64,000 bases of DNA from Isoptericola luteus (GTDB taxonomy: Bacteria > Actinomycetota > Actinomycetes > Actinomycetales > Cellulomonadaceae), in the NCBI RefSeq assembly GCF_020297055.1, contig NZ_JAIXCQ010000012.1, positions 57,101-121,100 on the forward strand, given 5' to 3'. This document shows positions 49,994 to 59,842 of the stretch, in pieces (within the stretch, counting starts at the first letter, position 1; every line of letters starts with the position of its first letter). The translations under genes were made by a program, and so were the position numbers. Below the pieces are notes generated by a model that worked only from the letters and a program-made list of their open reading frames with translations, had not been told where the DNA came from and ran no database searches.

Positions 49994-51412
49994 TCAGGGG
50001 GTGGCGAGCCCGCCAGGCCCCACGACGGCACCGTCGGGCACGGTCGCCGGCTCGCCCGCGTCGGCCAGCGCCCCGGCGCCCTCGACCCGCACGTCGGCGC
50101 CGAACGACCAGTCCCCCGCCACCGTGAGCGACGCCGCGCCACGCAGCGAGGGGGCCCCGGCGGCGAACCGCTCGTCGAACGCGTCGATCGTCTTGTAGAC
50201 GCCGGAGAGCGTGACCAGCGGCGCGTCCACCTGCGCGACGAGCCGGTAGTCGGCAGTGAGCTCGTAGACGTCGGAGCGCATGAGCAGCAGGTCGCTCGTG
50301 GTCTTCACCGGCAGGAACCGGGCACGGGACACCTCGATCGCCGTCGCGCCCTCGAACACGGCGACAGCCGCCCCCATGGCGGACTCGATCTGCACGACCT
50401 CGGGCGATGACGGGTCCGTCGGGTCGACCGTCTTGGCGTTGCGGATGAGCGGGAGCTCGAGCACGCCACCGGTCCGGTCGAGCTCGGCCGCCAGCGCCTC
50501 GAGGTCGAACCAGAGGTTGTTCGTGTGGAAGTACGGGTGCAGCGAGGGGTCGAGCGACGCGTCCTGGTCGTCCGGGTGGGTCTGCGCGGTCTCGCGCTGC
50601 ACGATGCGCCCGTCGGACCTGCGCACCACGAGCTGCCCGCCCTTGACGTCCGCCGGCGTCTTGCGGCACATCTCGGCGGCGTACGGGGCGCCGGAGGCCG
50701 CGAACCAGGCCGCGATCTCGCCGTCGGGCGCCGCCCCCAGGTTGTCGGAGTTGGAGACGCTGGCGTACCGGAACCCGGCGTCCAGCAGCGCTCTCACGAC
50801 GCCCGACGCGTGCAGCGCCGGGTACAGGTCGCCGTGCCCGGGCGGGCACCACTCCAGCGTCGGGTCCGCCGGCCACTCGACAGGCTCGAGCGTGTCGGCG
50901 CGCAGCTTGGGCTCGCGGTTCTGCAGGAAGTCGACCGGCAGTCCGTCCACCACCAGGTCGTCGTACGGCGCGAGCGCGGCGAGCGTGTCCTCGCGCGTGC
51001 GGAACGAGTTCATCAGCACGAGCGGCAGGCGGGCGCCGGTGCTCTGCCGCGCCGCGCGCACCTGGCCGACGATGACGTCGAGGAACGTCAGGGCCTCGCC
51101 GGCGCCGGCGGGGTCGTCGTCGCGCACGGTGAGCAGCGACTTCGCCCGGTCCATGCCCATCGACGTGCCCAGGCCGCCGTTGAGCTTGATGACGGCGGTC
51201 CGTGCCAGCGCCGCCTGCGCGTCGGCGGGGTCCACGGCGAGGTCGGCGTGCCGCGGCAGGTCCCGCAGGGGCTCGACGTCGGCCTCCCGGACCAGGCCGC
51301 TGGCCCCCGACTCCAGCAGCCGGTAGAAGCGGGTGAAGGTGTCGATCGCGGCGGGGGCCACCCCCGCCGCCGTCATCTTGTCGCGTGCCAGGTCGAGTCC
51401 GCGGTCGCTCAT
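49994..51412 (-). CDS. UTP--glucose-1-phosphate uridylyltransferase (UGP1-like)
   Basis: 472 residues. The nucleotide loop KLNGGLGTSMGMDRAKSLL identifies the eukaryotic-type UGP/UDPGP family. Later blocks include VSNSDNLGA and KGGQLVVRRSDGR. Makes UDP-glucose, the substrate of GalE. ATG 51412 follows TAGGGT (51425-51420) by seven bases. UDP-N-acetylhexosamine pyrophosphorylase is a less likely alternative. Confidence 0.9.
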   Translation of the reverse strand: MSDRGLDLARDKMTAAGVAPAAIDTFTRFYRLLESGASGLVREADVEPLRDLPRHADLAVDPADAQAALARTAVIKLNGGLGTSMGMDRAKSLLTVRDDDPAGAGEALTFLDVIVGQVRAARQSTGARLPLVLMNSFRTREDTLAALAPYDDLVVDGLPVDFLQNREPKLRADTLEPVEWPADPTLEWCPPGHGDLYPALHASGVVRALLDAGFRYASVSNSDNLGAAPDGEIAAWFAASGAPYAAEMCRKTPADVKGGQLVVRRSDGRIVQRETAQTHPDDQDASLDPSLHPYFHTNNLWFDLEALAAELDRTGGVLELPLIRNAKTVDPTDPSSPEVVQIESAMGAAVAVFEGATAIEVSRARFLPVKTTSDLLLMRSDVYELTADYRLVAQVDAPLVTLSGVYKTIDAFDERFAAGAPSLRGAASLTVAGDWSFGADVRVEGAGALADAGEPATVPDGAVVGPGGLATP

Positions 51413-51455
51413 GACCAGCACCCTAACCGGCACCGTCCGCCCGGGCCGCGAGGTC

Positions 51456-52076
51456 TCACTCGAAGCGCGAGGGGTCCCCGGCCCCGGCCCGCACGACCTG
51501 CGGGTAGCCGTCCGAATAGTCCACGACGGTCGTCGGCTCGGCGACGACCTCGCCCGCCTCCACGACGGCGTCGACCACGTGGTCGAGCTCCTCCTTGACC
51601 TGCCACCCGTCGGTGAGCGGCTGCTCCGCCCCCGGCAGGATGAGCGTGGACGACAGCAGCGGCTCGGAGAGCTCGCGCAGCAGCGCCTGCACGAACCGGG
51701 AGTCCGGGATCCGCACCCCGACGGTCCGCTTCTTGGGGTGGGCGAGCCGACGGGGCACCTCGGAGGTCGCGGGCAGCACGAACGTGTACGGTCCCGGGGT
51801 CGACGACTTGATCGCCCGGAACGCGCTGTTGTCGAGGATGACGAGCTGGCCGAGCTGGGCGAAGTCCGCGCAGACGAGCGTGAAGTGGTGCCCCGGTGAG
51901 AGGTGACGGATCTGCCGGATGCGCTCGGTGCCGTCGTGCTGGCCCATCTGGCACCCGAGCGCGTAGCCGGAGTCCGTGGGGTACGCGATGAGCGCGCCGT
52001 CCCGGAGCATGGCGACCACCTGCGCCACGAGTCGCGGCTGCGGGTCCACCGGATGGATGTCGAAGAAGCGGGCCAT
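51456..52076 (-). CDS. L-threonylcarbamoyladenylate synthase family (YciO/YrdC/Sua5)
   Basis: 206 residues with the YrdC fold: IAYPTDSGYALGCQ, IKSSTPGPYTFVLPAT and KKRTVGVRIPDS. YciO-type members are paralogues of the tRNA t6A synthase, and their own activity is less clear; the length fits YciO. ATG 52076 follows TACCCT (52088-52083) by six bases. Confidence 0.9.
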   Translation of the reverse strand: MARFFDIHPVDPQPRLVAQVVAMLRDGALIAYPTDSGYALGCQMGQHDGTERIRQIRHLSPGHHFTLVCADFAQLGQLVILDNSAFRAIKSSTPGPYTFVLPATSEVPRRLAHPKKRTVGVRIPDSRFVQALLRELSEPLLSSTLILPGAEQPLTDGWQVKEELDHVVDAVVEAGEVVAEPTTVVDYSDGYPQVVRAGAGDPSRFE

Positions 52077-52129
52077 GGTCGCAGGGTAGTCCCGTGCCGC
52101 GGTGCCCGCCCGCAGGTCAGACGGCCGGA

Positions 52130-53143
52130 TCAGGCGCCGAGGGCGCGCCGCAGCTCGATCTCGCCGGCGTTCCCGCCCGAGCACATGACGCCCACGCGAC
52201 GGCCCAGGAACCGGGCCGGGTGGGCGAGGACCGCGGCCAGCGCGGCCGCGCCCGCCCCTTCCGCCACGGTGCGCGCCCCGGTGAGGTAGGCGCGCTGGGC
52301 CGCGGCGATCTGGTCGTCGTCCACGAGGAGGAAGTCGGCGAGCCCGTCCCGCAGCACCTGCTGCGTCAGGGCGAACCCGCTCCCCACGGCGAGGCCCTCG
52401 GCGCGCGTGGTGTTGGCCGCCGTGCGCAGCTCCCCCGCACGCCACGAGTCGTGCGCGGCCGGGGACGCGGCGGCCTGCACCGCGACGACCTCGAGCCCCG
52501 GAGCGAGCGCGGCGGCCACCAGGCAGGCGGCCGCCGCGCCGGACCCGCCTCCGACGGGCACGACGAGCACGTCCAGGTCCGGCACGTCGCCCAGCAGCTC
52601 GAGCGTGGCCGTCGCGACGCCGGCCACCAGCGCGGGCTCGTTGGCCGCTCCCACCAGCCGCGCTCCGGTGTTGTCAGCGAGGTCGGTGGCGCGGGCGCGC
52701 GCGTCGTCGAACGTGCGTCCGTGCAGCACGACCTCGGCGCCGAGGCGCCGCACGGCCCGCTCCTTGACGGGGTTCGGAGCCGTCGGCATGACGATGGTGC
52801 AGCGCGTCCCGGTGTGCCGGGCGGCGTGGGCGAGCGCCTGGGCGTGGTTGCCCGTCGAGTACGCGACGATCCCTCGCTCCCGCGCCGTGGCGTCGAAGCC
52901 GAGCAGCAGGTTCAGGGCGCCGCGCACCTTGAACGCCCCCGTGTGCTGCAGGTTCTCGTGCTTCACGACGAGCCTTGCTCCCTGCGCCCCGGCGTCGGCC
53001 GCCGCGCGGTCGAGCTCGGGATGGACGACGGCGGGCGTGTGCACCACGAGACCCTCGAGCCGGTGTGCGGCGAGCAGGACGTCGTGGACGGTCGGCGGGG
53101 CCGGGACGGCGCCCGGGGCGTGCACAGGGGTCGCGAGGCTCAT
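52130..53143 (-). CDS. PLP-dependent threonine/serine dehydratase
   Basis: 337 residues, fold-type II. PLP lysine in LQHTGAFKVRGALN, the asparagine loop YSTGNHAQA, and glycine-rich VPVGGGSGAA; C-terminal MCSGGN. Lacks an ACT domain, so it is a catabolic or racemase-like dehydratase. Start ATG 53143 is preceded by GGAGGG. Divergent from the LysR gene, which probably controls it. Confidence 0.92.
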   Translation of the reverse strand: MSLATPVHAPGAVPAPPTVHDVLLAAHRLEGLVVHTPAVVHPELDRAAADAGAQGARLVVKHENLQHTGAFKVRGALNLLLGFDATARERGIVAYSTGNHAQALAHAARHTGTRCTIVMPTAPNPVKERAVRRLGAEVVLHGRTFDDARARATDLADNTGARLVGAANEPALVAGVATATLELLGDVPDLDVLVVPVGGGSGAAAACLVAAALAPGLEVVAVQAAASPAAHDSWRAGELRTAANTTRAEGLAVGSGFALTQQVLRDGLADFLLVDDDQIAAAQRAYLTGARTVAEGAGAAALAAVLAHPARFLGRRVGVMCSGGNAGEIELRRALGA

Positions 53144-53168
53144 CCCTCCAGGGTGGGACGGGGCGACA

Positions 53169-53216
53169 CATAGGTCCAATGCCAGTTCGTCGCCGAACTC
53201 ATCGACGGTTCCTATG
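53169..53216. promoter_or_regulatory. Nested dyads between dehydratase and LysR genes
   Basis: Outer arms CATAGG (53169-53174) and CCTATG (53211-53216); inner AGTTCG-TCGC-CGAACT (53184-53199). The centres coincide within one base. A LysR-type regulator binding as a tetramer at a divergent promoter would suit such nested symmetry. Confidence 0.55.
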
Positions 53217-53237
53217 CGTCGCTCGTATCCTGGGGCG

Positions 53238-54260
53238 ATGCCTGCCCGCCCGACGCCGTCGGTTCCCCTGGACCTTGCCCGCCTGCGCGTGCTCGTCGCC
53301 GTCGCCCGCACGGGATCGGTGACGGGCGCGGCGCGCGAGCTGCACTACGCCCAGCCGTCCGTGAGCCACCACCTTGCGCGGCTCGAGGCCGAGACGGGGA
53401 TCCCGCTGCTCCGGCGTGCCGGGCGCGGCGTCCGGCTCACCGAGGCCGGCCGCCTGCTGGCGGACCGCGCCGAGGAGATCCTCGGCCGCGTCGAGGGTGC
53501 CCGCCGCGAGCTGGACGCCCTCGCCGGTCTCCAGGCGGGCCGTGCCCGGCTCGCCTCCTTCCCGTCGGCGCTGGCCACCCTGGTGCCCGACGCGGTCGCA
53601 CGCCTCCGCGCCGACCACCCCGGCCTCGGCGTGGGCCTGCTCGAGGCAGAGCCACCGGAGGCGGTCGCCGCCCTCACCGCCGCCGAGGTCGACGTGGCGC
53701 TCGTCTTCGAGCACTCCGACGTCCGGCAAGGGCGCACGACGACGGACCTGTCCCGGTTCGAGGTCACGGAGGTCTACGAGGAGCCCGTGACCCTGGTGCG
53801 GCCGGGCGGCCCAGGTGCCGTCGCCGGAACGGCGACGCCCGGGCTCGGTGACCTCGAGCACGCCGACTGGATCGCCGGCTGCGAGCGCTGCCGCGCCGAC
53901 CTGGTGACCCGGTGCGCCGCGCTCGGCTACGCCCCGCGCATCGCCTTCGAGACGGACGACTACGTCGCGGTCCAGGCGCTCGTCGCCTCAGGGGCGGGGG
54001 TCAGCCTGCTGCCGGAGCTCGCGCTGCGCGCGCACCGCAACCCGGGCGTCGTCGTCGACCCGCTCCCCGGCGCCACCCGGCGCGTCCTCGCCCTCACCGT
54101 GGGCGCTCCCACCGGGCCCGCTCGCGAGCTCGTGGGGCGTCTCGTGGCCGCCGGCGCTGAGCTGGAGTCGCCAGGGACGGGCATGACGGCGGGGATGACG
54201 TCGGGCATGACGTCGGGTACTGCCGCAGGTGCGATGTCGAGCAGGTCGCCCCGGCCCTAG
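53238..54260 (+). CDS. LysR-family transcriptional regulator
   Basis: 340 residues. N-terminal HTH (LDLARLRVLVAVARTGSVTG, LHYAQPSVSHHLARLE) and an effector domain with GVSLLPELAL. ATG 53238 follows TATCCT (53226-53231) by six bases. A 12-bp tandem repeat (54183-54218) encodes a C-terminal MT(S/A)G repeat. Probably controls the divergent dehydratase. Confidence 0.92.
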   Translation: MPARPTPSVPLDLARLRVLVAVARTGSVTGAARELHYAQPSVSHHLARLEAETGIPLLRRAGRGVRLTEAGRLLADRAEEILGRVEGARRELDALAGLQAGRARLASFPSALATLVPDAVARLRADHPGLGVGLLEAEPPEAVAALTAAEVDVALVFEHSDVRQGRTTTDLSRFEVTEVYEEPVTLVRPGGPGAVAGTATPGLGDLEHADWIAGCERCRADLVTRCAALGYAPRIAFETDDYVAVQALVASGAGVSLLPELALRAHRNPGVVVDPLPGATRRVLALTVGAPTGPARELVGRLVAAGAELESPGTGMTAGMTSGMTSGTAAGAMSSRSPRP

Positions 54261-54270
54261 CGTCGGGAGC

Positions 54271-55836
54271 ATGCCACTCGCACCGCCCCCCGAGCTGGCG
54301 GCGTGGCTCGACGCCTGGTGGGCCACGTCGGACTACGACGTCTCGCGCGAGGTGGCCCAGCGGGGCGTCGCCGTGCTGCTGTGCCTGGCGTTCCTCCAGG
54401 CGCTCACCCAGTTCCGGCCGCTGCTCGGCGAGCACGGACTGCTGCCCGTGCCCCGCTTCACGGCACGGGTGCCGTTCCGTTCCGCGCCGTCGCTCTTCCA
54501 CCTCCGGTACTCGGACCGGCTCCTGGTGGCCGTCGCCACCACAGGCGCCGCCCTCGCGGCGGCGGTCGTGGCCGGCGTCCCGCAGCGCGGCCCGTGGTGG
54601 GTGACGACGCTCATGCTGCTCGCCGCGTGGTGCGCGTACCTGTCGCTGGTGAACGTCGGCCAGCGCTTCTACGGGTACGGCTGGGAGATGCTGCTGTGCG
54701 AGGCCGCGTTCCTCGTCGCCTGGCTGGGCGCGGACGCCGTGCCCGTGCCCCTCCTGGGCGTCCTCGCCCTGCGGTGGCTGCTGTTCCGGCTCGAGCTGGG
54801 CGCCGGACTCATCAAGTGGCGCGGCGACCCGGCCTGGCGCGACCTCACGGCGATGGACCACCATCACCAGACCCAGCCGATGCCCGGCCCGTTGAGCTGG
54901 CACGCCCACCACCTGCCGCGCTGGTGGCACCGCACCGAGGTGGTGGGCAACCACATCAGCCAGCTGCTCGTGCCGTGGCTGCTGTGGCTGCCGCAGCCGC
55001 TGCCGTCGGTCGCCGGGGCCGTCGTGGTGCTGACCCAGGGGTGGCTGATCGTCACCGGCAACTTCGCGTGGCTCAACTGGGCGGCCGTGGTCCTGGGCGC
55101 CGCGATGGTGTCCGACGGCGTGTGGGCCGCCGCCGGGTCGGTGGTGGGCCTGGGGCCCACCACCGCGGCGCTCCGGGGTGCCACGGGTGCCACAGAGGTG
55201 GCCGCCGCGGTCGTCCTGCCCCCGGCGTTCGTCGTGGTCGCGTCGGCGGCCGCGCTCCTCACGGCCGTGCTCTCCGTGCGCCCTGCGCTCAACCTCGCCT
55301 CACGGCACCAGCGGATGAACGCGAGCTTCGAGCCGTGGCGCCTGGTCAACGCCTACGGGGCGTTCGGCAGCGTGACCCGCCGCCGGCACGAGGTCGTGCT
55401 CGAGGGCACGCTCGCGACGCGCCCCGGCACGGACGACTGGCGCGAGTACGAGTTCCGGGGCAAGCCGGGCGACGTGCGCCGGCGCCCGCCCCAGGTCGCG
55501 CCGTACCACCTGCGGCTCGACTGGCAGATGTGGTTCCTGGGGCTCGGGGCGGGCGGGCGCTGGTTCGACGTCCTGCTGCTGCGGCTGCTCGAGGCGGACC
55601 GGGCGACCCTGCGCCTGCTGCGGACCGATCCCTTCGACGGCGAGCGGCCCCGGTGGGTGCGCGCCGTGGTCTACCGCTACCGGTACACGACGCCCGCCGA
55701 GCGCCGGCACGACGGCGCCTGGTGGGTGCGCGAGCAGCCGGAGGCCCTCGTCGACCCCGTCGACCTCCCCCGGCTGGGCGCCGCGCTCCCCCACGACACC
55801 CGATCCGGCGGCACGCACGAGGACCCGCCCGGATGA
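54271..55836 (+). CDS. Lipase-maturation-factor-like membrane protein
   Basis: 521 residues. About eight membrane segments in the first two thirds, then a soluble region. The block GAGLIKWRGDPAWRDLTAMD, followed by HHHQTQPMPGPLSW, and the later FGSVTRRRHEVVLEGT are characteristic of the lipase maturation factor family. The eukaryotic relative folds lipases in the ER; the bacterial role is unknown. TAGCGT (54258-54263) is seven bases before the ATG. Confidence 0.9.
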   Translation: MPLAPPPELAAWLDAWWATSDYDVSREVAQRGVAVLLCLAFLQALTQFRPLLGEHGLLPVPRFTARVPFRSAPSLFHLRYSDRLLVAVATTGAALAAAVVAGVPQRGPWWVTTLMLLAAWCAYLSLVNVGQRFYGYGWEMLLCEAAFLVAWLGADAVPVPLLGVLALRWLLFRLELGAGLIKWRGDPAWRDLTAMDHHHQTQPMPGPLSWHAHHLPRWWHRTEVVGNHISQLLVPWLLWLPQPLPSVAGAVVVLTQGWLIVTGNFAWLNWAAVVLGAAMVSDGVWAAAGSVVGLGPTTAALRGATGATEVAAAVVLPPAFVVVASAAALLTAVLSVRPALNLASRHQRMNASFEPWRLVNAYGAFGSVTRRRHEVVLEGTLATRPGTDDWREYEFRGKPGDVRRRPPQVAPYHLRLDWQMWFLGLGAGGRWFDVLLLRLLEADRATLRLLRTDPFDGERPRWVRAVVYRYRYTTPAERRHDGAWWVREQPEALVDPVDLPRLGAALPHDTRSGGTHEDPPG

Positions 55837-55883
55837 CCCGCGGGACGCCGGGGGGACGCGGGGGCGCGCGCGGGCAGCAGGGC

Positions 55884-57722
55884 TCAGACGGTCGAGTCCC
55901 GCCACGCCGTGTGCAGGGCGGCGTAGTGGCCGGTGCCGCCGGCGAGCTCGGCGGGCGGTCCGTCCTCGACTATCCGTCCGTGTGACATGACGAGCACCCG
56001 GTCCGCGATCGCGACCGTGGACAGCCGGTGCGCGATGATGATCGCCGTCCGGTCGGCGAGCAGCGTCTGCAGGCCGTGCTGCACCAGGCGCTCCCCCGGG
56101 ATGTCCAGCGAGCTGGTGGCCTCGTCCAGGACGAGCACCGCCGGGTCGGCGAGGAACGCGCGCGCGAAGCTCAGGAGCTGCCGCTGCCCCGAGGAGACCC
56201 GCCCCCCGCGCTTGTTCACGTCGGTGTCGTAGCCCTCAGGCATCGCCATGACGAAGTCGTGCGCGCCGACGGCCCGCGCGGCGTCCTCGATCTCCTCCTG
56301 CGTCGCGTCGGGCCGCCCGAGGGCGATGTTCTCGCGCACCGAGCCGCTGAACAGGTAGGCCTCCTGCGTCACCATGACGACCGCGCGGCGCAGGTCCGTG
56401 GTCGACAGGTCGCGCACGTCGACGCCGTCGAGCTGCACGGTGCCCTCGGTGGCGTCGTAGAACCGGGTGACGAGCTTGGCCAGCGTCGACTTGCCGGCGC
56501 CGGTGGTCCCCACCAGCGCGACCGTCTGACCGGCCGGGATGGCCAGGTCGAGGTCGGGCAGGATCACCGGGCCGTTCCCGTACCGGAACGTCACGTCCGC
56601 GAGGCGCAGCGCACCCCGCGCACGCGGGAGCGGCGTGGGCTGCCGCGGCTCCACGACCGTCGGCTCCTCCGCGAGCAGCCCGGACACCTTCTCCAGGGCC
56701 GCCGTGGCCGACTGGAAGGCGTTGTAGAACATGCCCAGCTGCTGGATCGGCTGGAAGAACCGCTTGACGTACAGAAGCGACGCGACGAGCACGCCGACGT
56801 CCAGCGCGCCCGAGTACACCCGCCACCCGCCCACCGCGAGCGCCGCCGCGACCGCGACGTTGCCGATGAGCACGAGGCCCGGCTGGTAGCGACCGTTGAC
56901 GCTGAAGATCCGCAGGTTCGCGTCGCGGTACTCCTCGCCGAGCCGGTCGTACTCCGCCTCGGTGGTGGCCTCCCGGCGGAACGCCTGCACGGCGCGCATG
57001 CCCGTCATCGTCTCGACGAACTTCACGATGAGGCGCGCCGACGTGGTGCGCTGCTCGCGGTAGAACGTCTGCGAGTACTTCTGGAACCACCGCGTGAGCA
57101 GCCAGGCGGGCACCAGGGCCGCGGCGAGCACGGCGCCGGAGACCGGGTCCACCAGGAACAGCACGACGCCGGTGAACAGCATGAGCATCAGCGAGGACAC
57201 GACGCCCGTGAGGCCGCCGTCGAGCAGCTCGCGCAACGCCTCGAGGTCGGACGTCTGCCGGCTGATGATGCGCCCCGACGTGTACGACTCGTGGAACTCC
57301 AGGCTCAGCAGCTGGGTGTGCCGGAACACGCGCCGCCGCAGGTCGAGCAGCACGCCCTGGGCGATGCGCGCCGCCGCACGCACGTACGCGCCCGCGCACA
57401 GCCCGCCGAGCACGGCGGCCACGACGTACAGGGACCCGACGACGGCGAGCGTCGCCGCGCTGCCGTCCATGAGGGCGGGCACGGCGTCGTCGATCGCGAG
57501 GGACACGAGCCACGGCCCGGCGACCTGGCCCAGCGTGGAGACGACAACGAGCACGCCCGCCCACGCCAGGGACCGCTTGCGGGGCCGCAGGAGCGCACCG
57601 AGCAGGTGCATCGAGCGGGCGCGCGCGGCGCGAGAGGCCGCGCGGTCGAGGCGGGTGGCGTCGTCCGCGGCCGCGTCGGTAGGACGGCGGGTGGGCTGGG
57701 GCGGGGTGGTCGGCGCGCTCAC
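55884..57722 (-). CDS. ABC exporter, catalytic subunit of a heterodimer
   Basis: 612 residues. Six-segment membrane domain (about 50-330) and ATPase domain with Walker [10 protein letters not shown], signature VSSGQRQL, Walker [13 protein letters not shown] and IIIAHRLST. The catalytic Glu is present. GTG start overlaps the stop of the partner gene. Like TmrB-type or TM288-type subunits, it would form a lipid or drug exporter with the upstream-encoded subunit. Confidence 0.93.
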   Translation of the reverse strand: MSAPTTPPQPTRRPTDAAADDATRLDRAASRAARARSMHLLGALLRPRKRSLAWAGVLVVVSTLGQVAGPWLVSLAIDDAVPALMDGSAATLAVVGSLYVVAAVLGGLCAGAYVRAAARIAQGVLLDLRRRVFRHTQLLSLEFHESYTSGRIISRQTSDLEALRELLDGGLTGVVSSLMLMLFTGVVLFLVDPVSGAVLAAALVPAWLLTRWFQKYSQTFYREQRTTSARLIVKFVETMTGMRAVQAFRREATTEAEYDRLGEEYRDANLRIFSVNGRYQPGLVLIGNVAVAAALAVGGWRVYSGALDVGVLVASLLYVKRFFQPIQQLGMFYNAFQSATAALEKVSGLLAEEPTVVEPRQPTPLPRARGALRLADVTFRYGNGPVILPDLDLAIPAGQTVALVGTTGAGKSTLAKLVTRFYDATEGTVQLDGVDVRDLSTTDLRRAVVMVTQEAYLFSGSVRENIALGRPDATQEEIEDAARAVGAHDFVMAMPEGYDTDVNKRGGRVSSGQRQLLSFARAFLADPAVLVLDEATSSLDIPGERLVQHGLQTLLADRTAIIIAHRLSTVAIADRVLVMSHGRIVEDGPPAELAGGTGHYAALHTAWRDSTV

Positions 57723-59746
57723 CGGTGGTCCTCCGTCGTCTCGTCGTCGTCCGAGCCTGTCGGCTCGCCGTCCAGGTCGCCGTCGCCGGCCGCCTGCACC
57801 CAGTCCTCCTCGAGGTTCGAGATCACGTACCGGTAGTGCGGGTCGGTGGCCAGCAGGTCGGCGTGGGTGCCGACGGCGGTGATCCGGCCGTCCTGCAGCA
57901 CCGCGACCCGGTCGGCCAGCGCGACCGTCGAGGGCCGGTGCGCGATGACCAGGGTCGTGGTGCCCGCGAGCACCTGGCGCAGCCGGCCGGTCACGGCCTC
58001 CTCGGTGGCGACGTCGAGCGCCGACAGCGGGTCGTCGAGCACCAGCACCGCCGGCCTCGCCGCGATGGCGCGTGCGAGGGCGAGCCGCTGACGCTGGCCG
58101 CCCGAAAGGGAGAGCCCTTCCTCCCCGATCCGGGTGTCGACGCCTGCCGGCAGGTCGGCGACGAACCCGGCCTGGGCCACCTCGATCGCCTCGTGGAGCC
58201 GGCGCTCGCGCTCCGCCTCGGGCACCGCGCCGGGGCCTCGCTCGGGCACCCCCAGCAGCACGTTGTCGCGCACGGAGGCGGAGAAGAGGGTGGGGTCCTC
58301 GAACGCGACGGCGACGGCGCGACGCACGTCGGTGCGGCGCATGCGGCGCACGTCCACGCCGTCGAGCAGCACCTGCCCGCCGGTGACGTCGGCGATCCGG
58401 GGGACGAGCATCGCCAGGGTCGACTTGCCGGAGCCCGTCAGGCCCACGAGCGCCGTGGTGGTCCCCACCGGCAGCTCCAGGTCGACGCCGGCGAGCTGGG
58501 GCTCGGCGGCGTCGGAGAAGGCGTAGGTGACGTCGCGGAGCTCGACGTGCCCCTGTGACGGGCCGACCTCGACCGGGTCGTCGGGGTCGGTGAGCTCGTT
58601 CGGCGTCTCGACGACCTCGAAGAACCGGTCGACGGCGGTGCGGGCGTTCAGGGTCATCGACAGCGTCATGCCGAGGTCGACGACCGGGCCGTTGATCACG
58701 GCGGCCGTGAGGAAGAACGCGACGAGGTTGCCCAGGGTGATCTCGCCCTGGGCCGCCAGCACGGACCCGAGCACCAGGCACACGGCGAGAGTGATCTCCG
58801 GGATCATCTGCAGCGACATCGTCACCGTCGCCTGGTTGCCGGCCTTGCGGATCTCGGTGCGGCGCAGCTCCTCCGCCTGGCCCGTGAAGGAGTGCAGGGC
58901 GTCGCGGCCGCGGCCGAACGCCTTGAGCACGCGGATGCCGTGCACGGACTCCTCGACCGTGGTGGCCAGGTCGCCCGACTGGTCCTGCGACAGCCGCGCG
59001 ATGACGCGGTAACGGCGCGAGAACCGGAACGCGATCACGGCGACCGGGACGGCGCCCGCCAGGTAGACGAGGCCGAGCCAGCCGGCGGTGGTCAGCAGGA
59101 TCGCCACCCCGACGACGATCGTCACGATGCTCACCACGAGCTGCAGCACGCCGAAGACGAGCCACCGGCGCAGCAGCCCCAGGTCGCCCATGATCCGGCT
59201 CAGGAGCTGGCCGCCGGGCCACCGGTCGTGGAACGCGGCCGGGAGGTCCTGCAGGTGCCGGAACAGCACCATCCGCATCTGGGCCTCGACCCGGGTGCCC
59301 GGGTACATCACCAGATTGCGGCGCAGCAGCACGAACCCGGCCTCGGCCAGGCCGAGGACCAGCACGAGCAGGACGGGCACCACGAGCGCCCCGAGGTCCC
59401 GCGACTCGACGCCCTGTGCCAGCGGGCCCTCCACGAGGGCCTGGAGCACGCGCGGGATCGCGAGCGCCGCGAGGCCGGCGCCGAGCGCGGAGAAGAGGCC
59501 CGCCACGAGACGCGGCAGTGCGGGTCGCACGTACGGGTACAGCCGGCGCAACGACGACCAGGTGGACTGTTCGGAGCCGACAGGCGGCGGCGGGGCAGCC
59601 GGTGGGGCGCCGGGGCCCTCCGGGCGGAGAGCGCTCTCCGTCGCGCCGCGCGCGGAGCCGCGGGGGCCGCGCGCCGCGGCGCCTGCGTCGGAGCTGTCGG
59701 ACGTTTCTGCCGAGGACGCGCTCGGTCTGGAGGTGGTGTGAGGCAT
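57719..59746 (-). CDS. ABC exporter, subunit with degenerate ATP site
   Basis: About 675 residues from ATG 59746 (GGGAGA upstream; ATG 59779 is also in frame). N-terminal S/A/P-rich extension of about 65 residues, membrane domain, then ATPase with Walker [10 protein letters not shown], signature [11 protein letters not shown] and Walker [13 protein letters not shown], where Asp replaces the catalytic Glu. This asymmetry is typical of heterodimeric ABC exporters such as TM287/288 and TmrAB. Substrate unknown. Confidence 0.92.
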   Translation of the reverse strand: MPHTTSRPSASSAETSDSSDAGAAARGPRGSARGATESALRPEGPGAPPAAPPPPVGSEQSTWSSLRRLYPYVRPALPRLVAGLFSALGAGLAALAIPRVLQALVEGPLAQGVESRDLGALVVPVLLVLVLGLAEAGFVLLRRNLVMYPGTRVEAQMRMVLFRHLQDLPAAFHDRWPGGQLLSRIMGDLGLLRRWLVFGVLQLVVSIVTIVVGVAILLTTAGWLGLVYLAGAVPVAVIAFRFSRRYRVIARLSQDQSGDLATTVEESVHGIRVLKAFGRGRDALHSFTGQAEELRRTEIRKAGNQATVTMSLQMIPEITLAVCLVLGSVLAAQGEITLGNLVAFFLTAAVINGPVVDLGMTLSMTLNARTAVDRFFEVVETPNELTDPDDPVEVGPSQGHVELRDVTYAFSDAAEPQLAGVDLELPVGTTTALVGLTGSGKSTLAMLVPRIADVTGGQVLLDGVDVRRMRRTDVRRAVAVAFEDPTLFSASVRDNVLLGVPERGPGAVPEAERERRLHEAIEVAQAGFVADLPAGVDTRIGEEGLSLSGGQRQRLALARAIAARPAVLVLDDPLSALDVATEEAVTGRLRQVLAGTTTLVIAHRPSTVALADRVAVLQDGRITAVGTHADLLATDPHYRYVISNLEEDWVQAAGDGDLDGEPTGSDDDETTEDHR

Positions 59747-59842
59747 CGCACGCATTCTCCCACCGGCCACCCACATCATGTCCTCGGGTCACCGGGCGGG
59801 CAGCCCCGGGGGCGTCGCGGCACCCCCGGGGGACGCCGCCCC

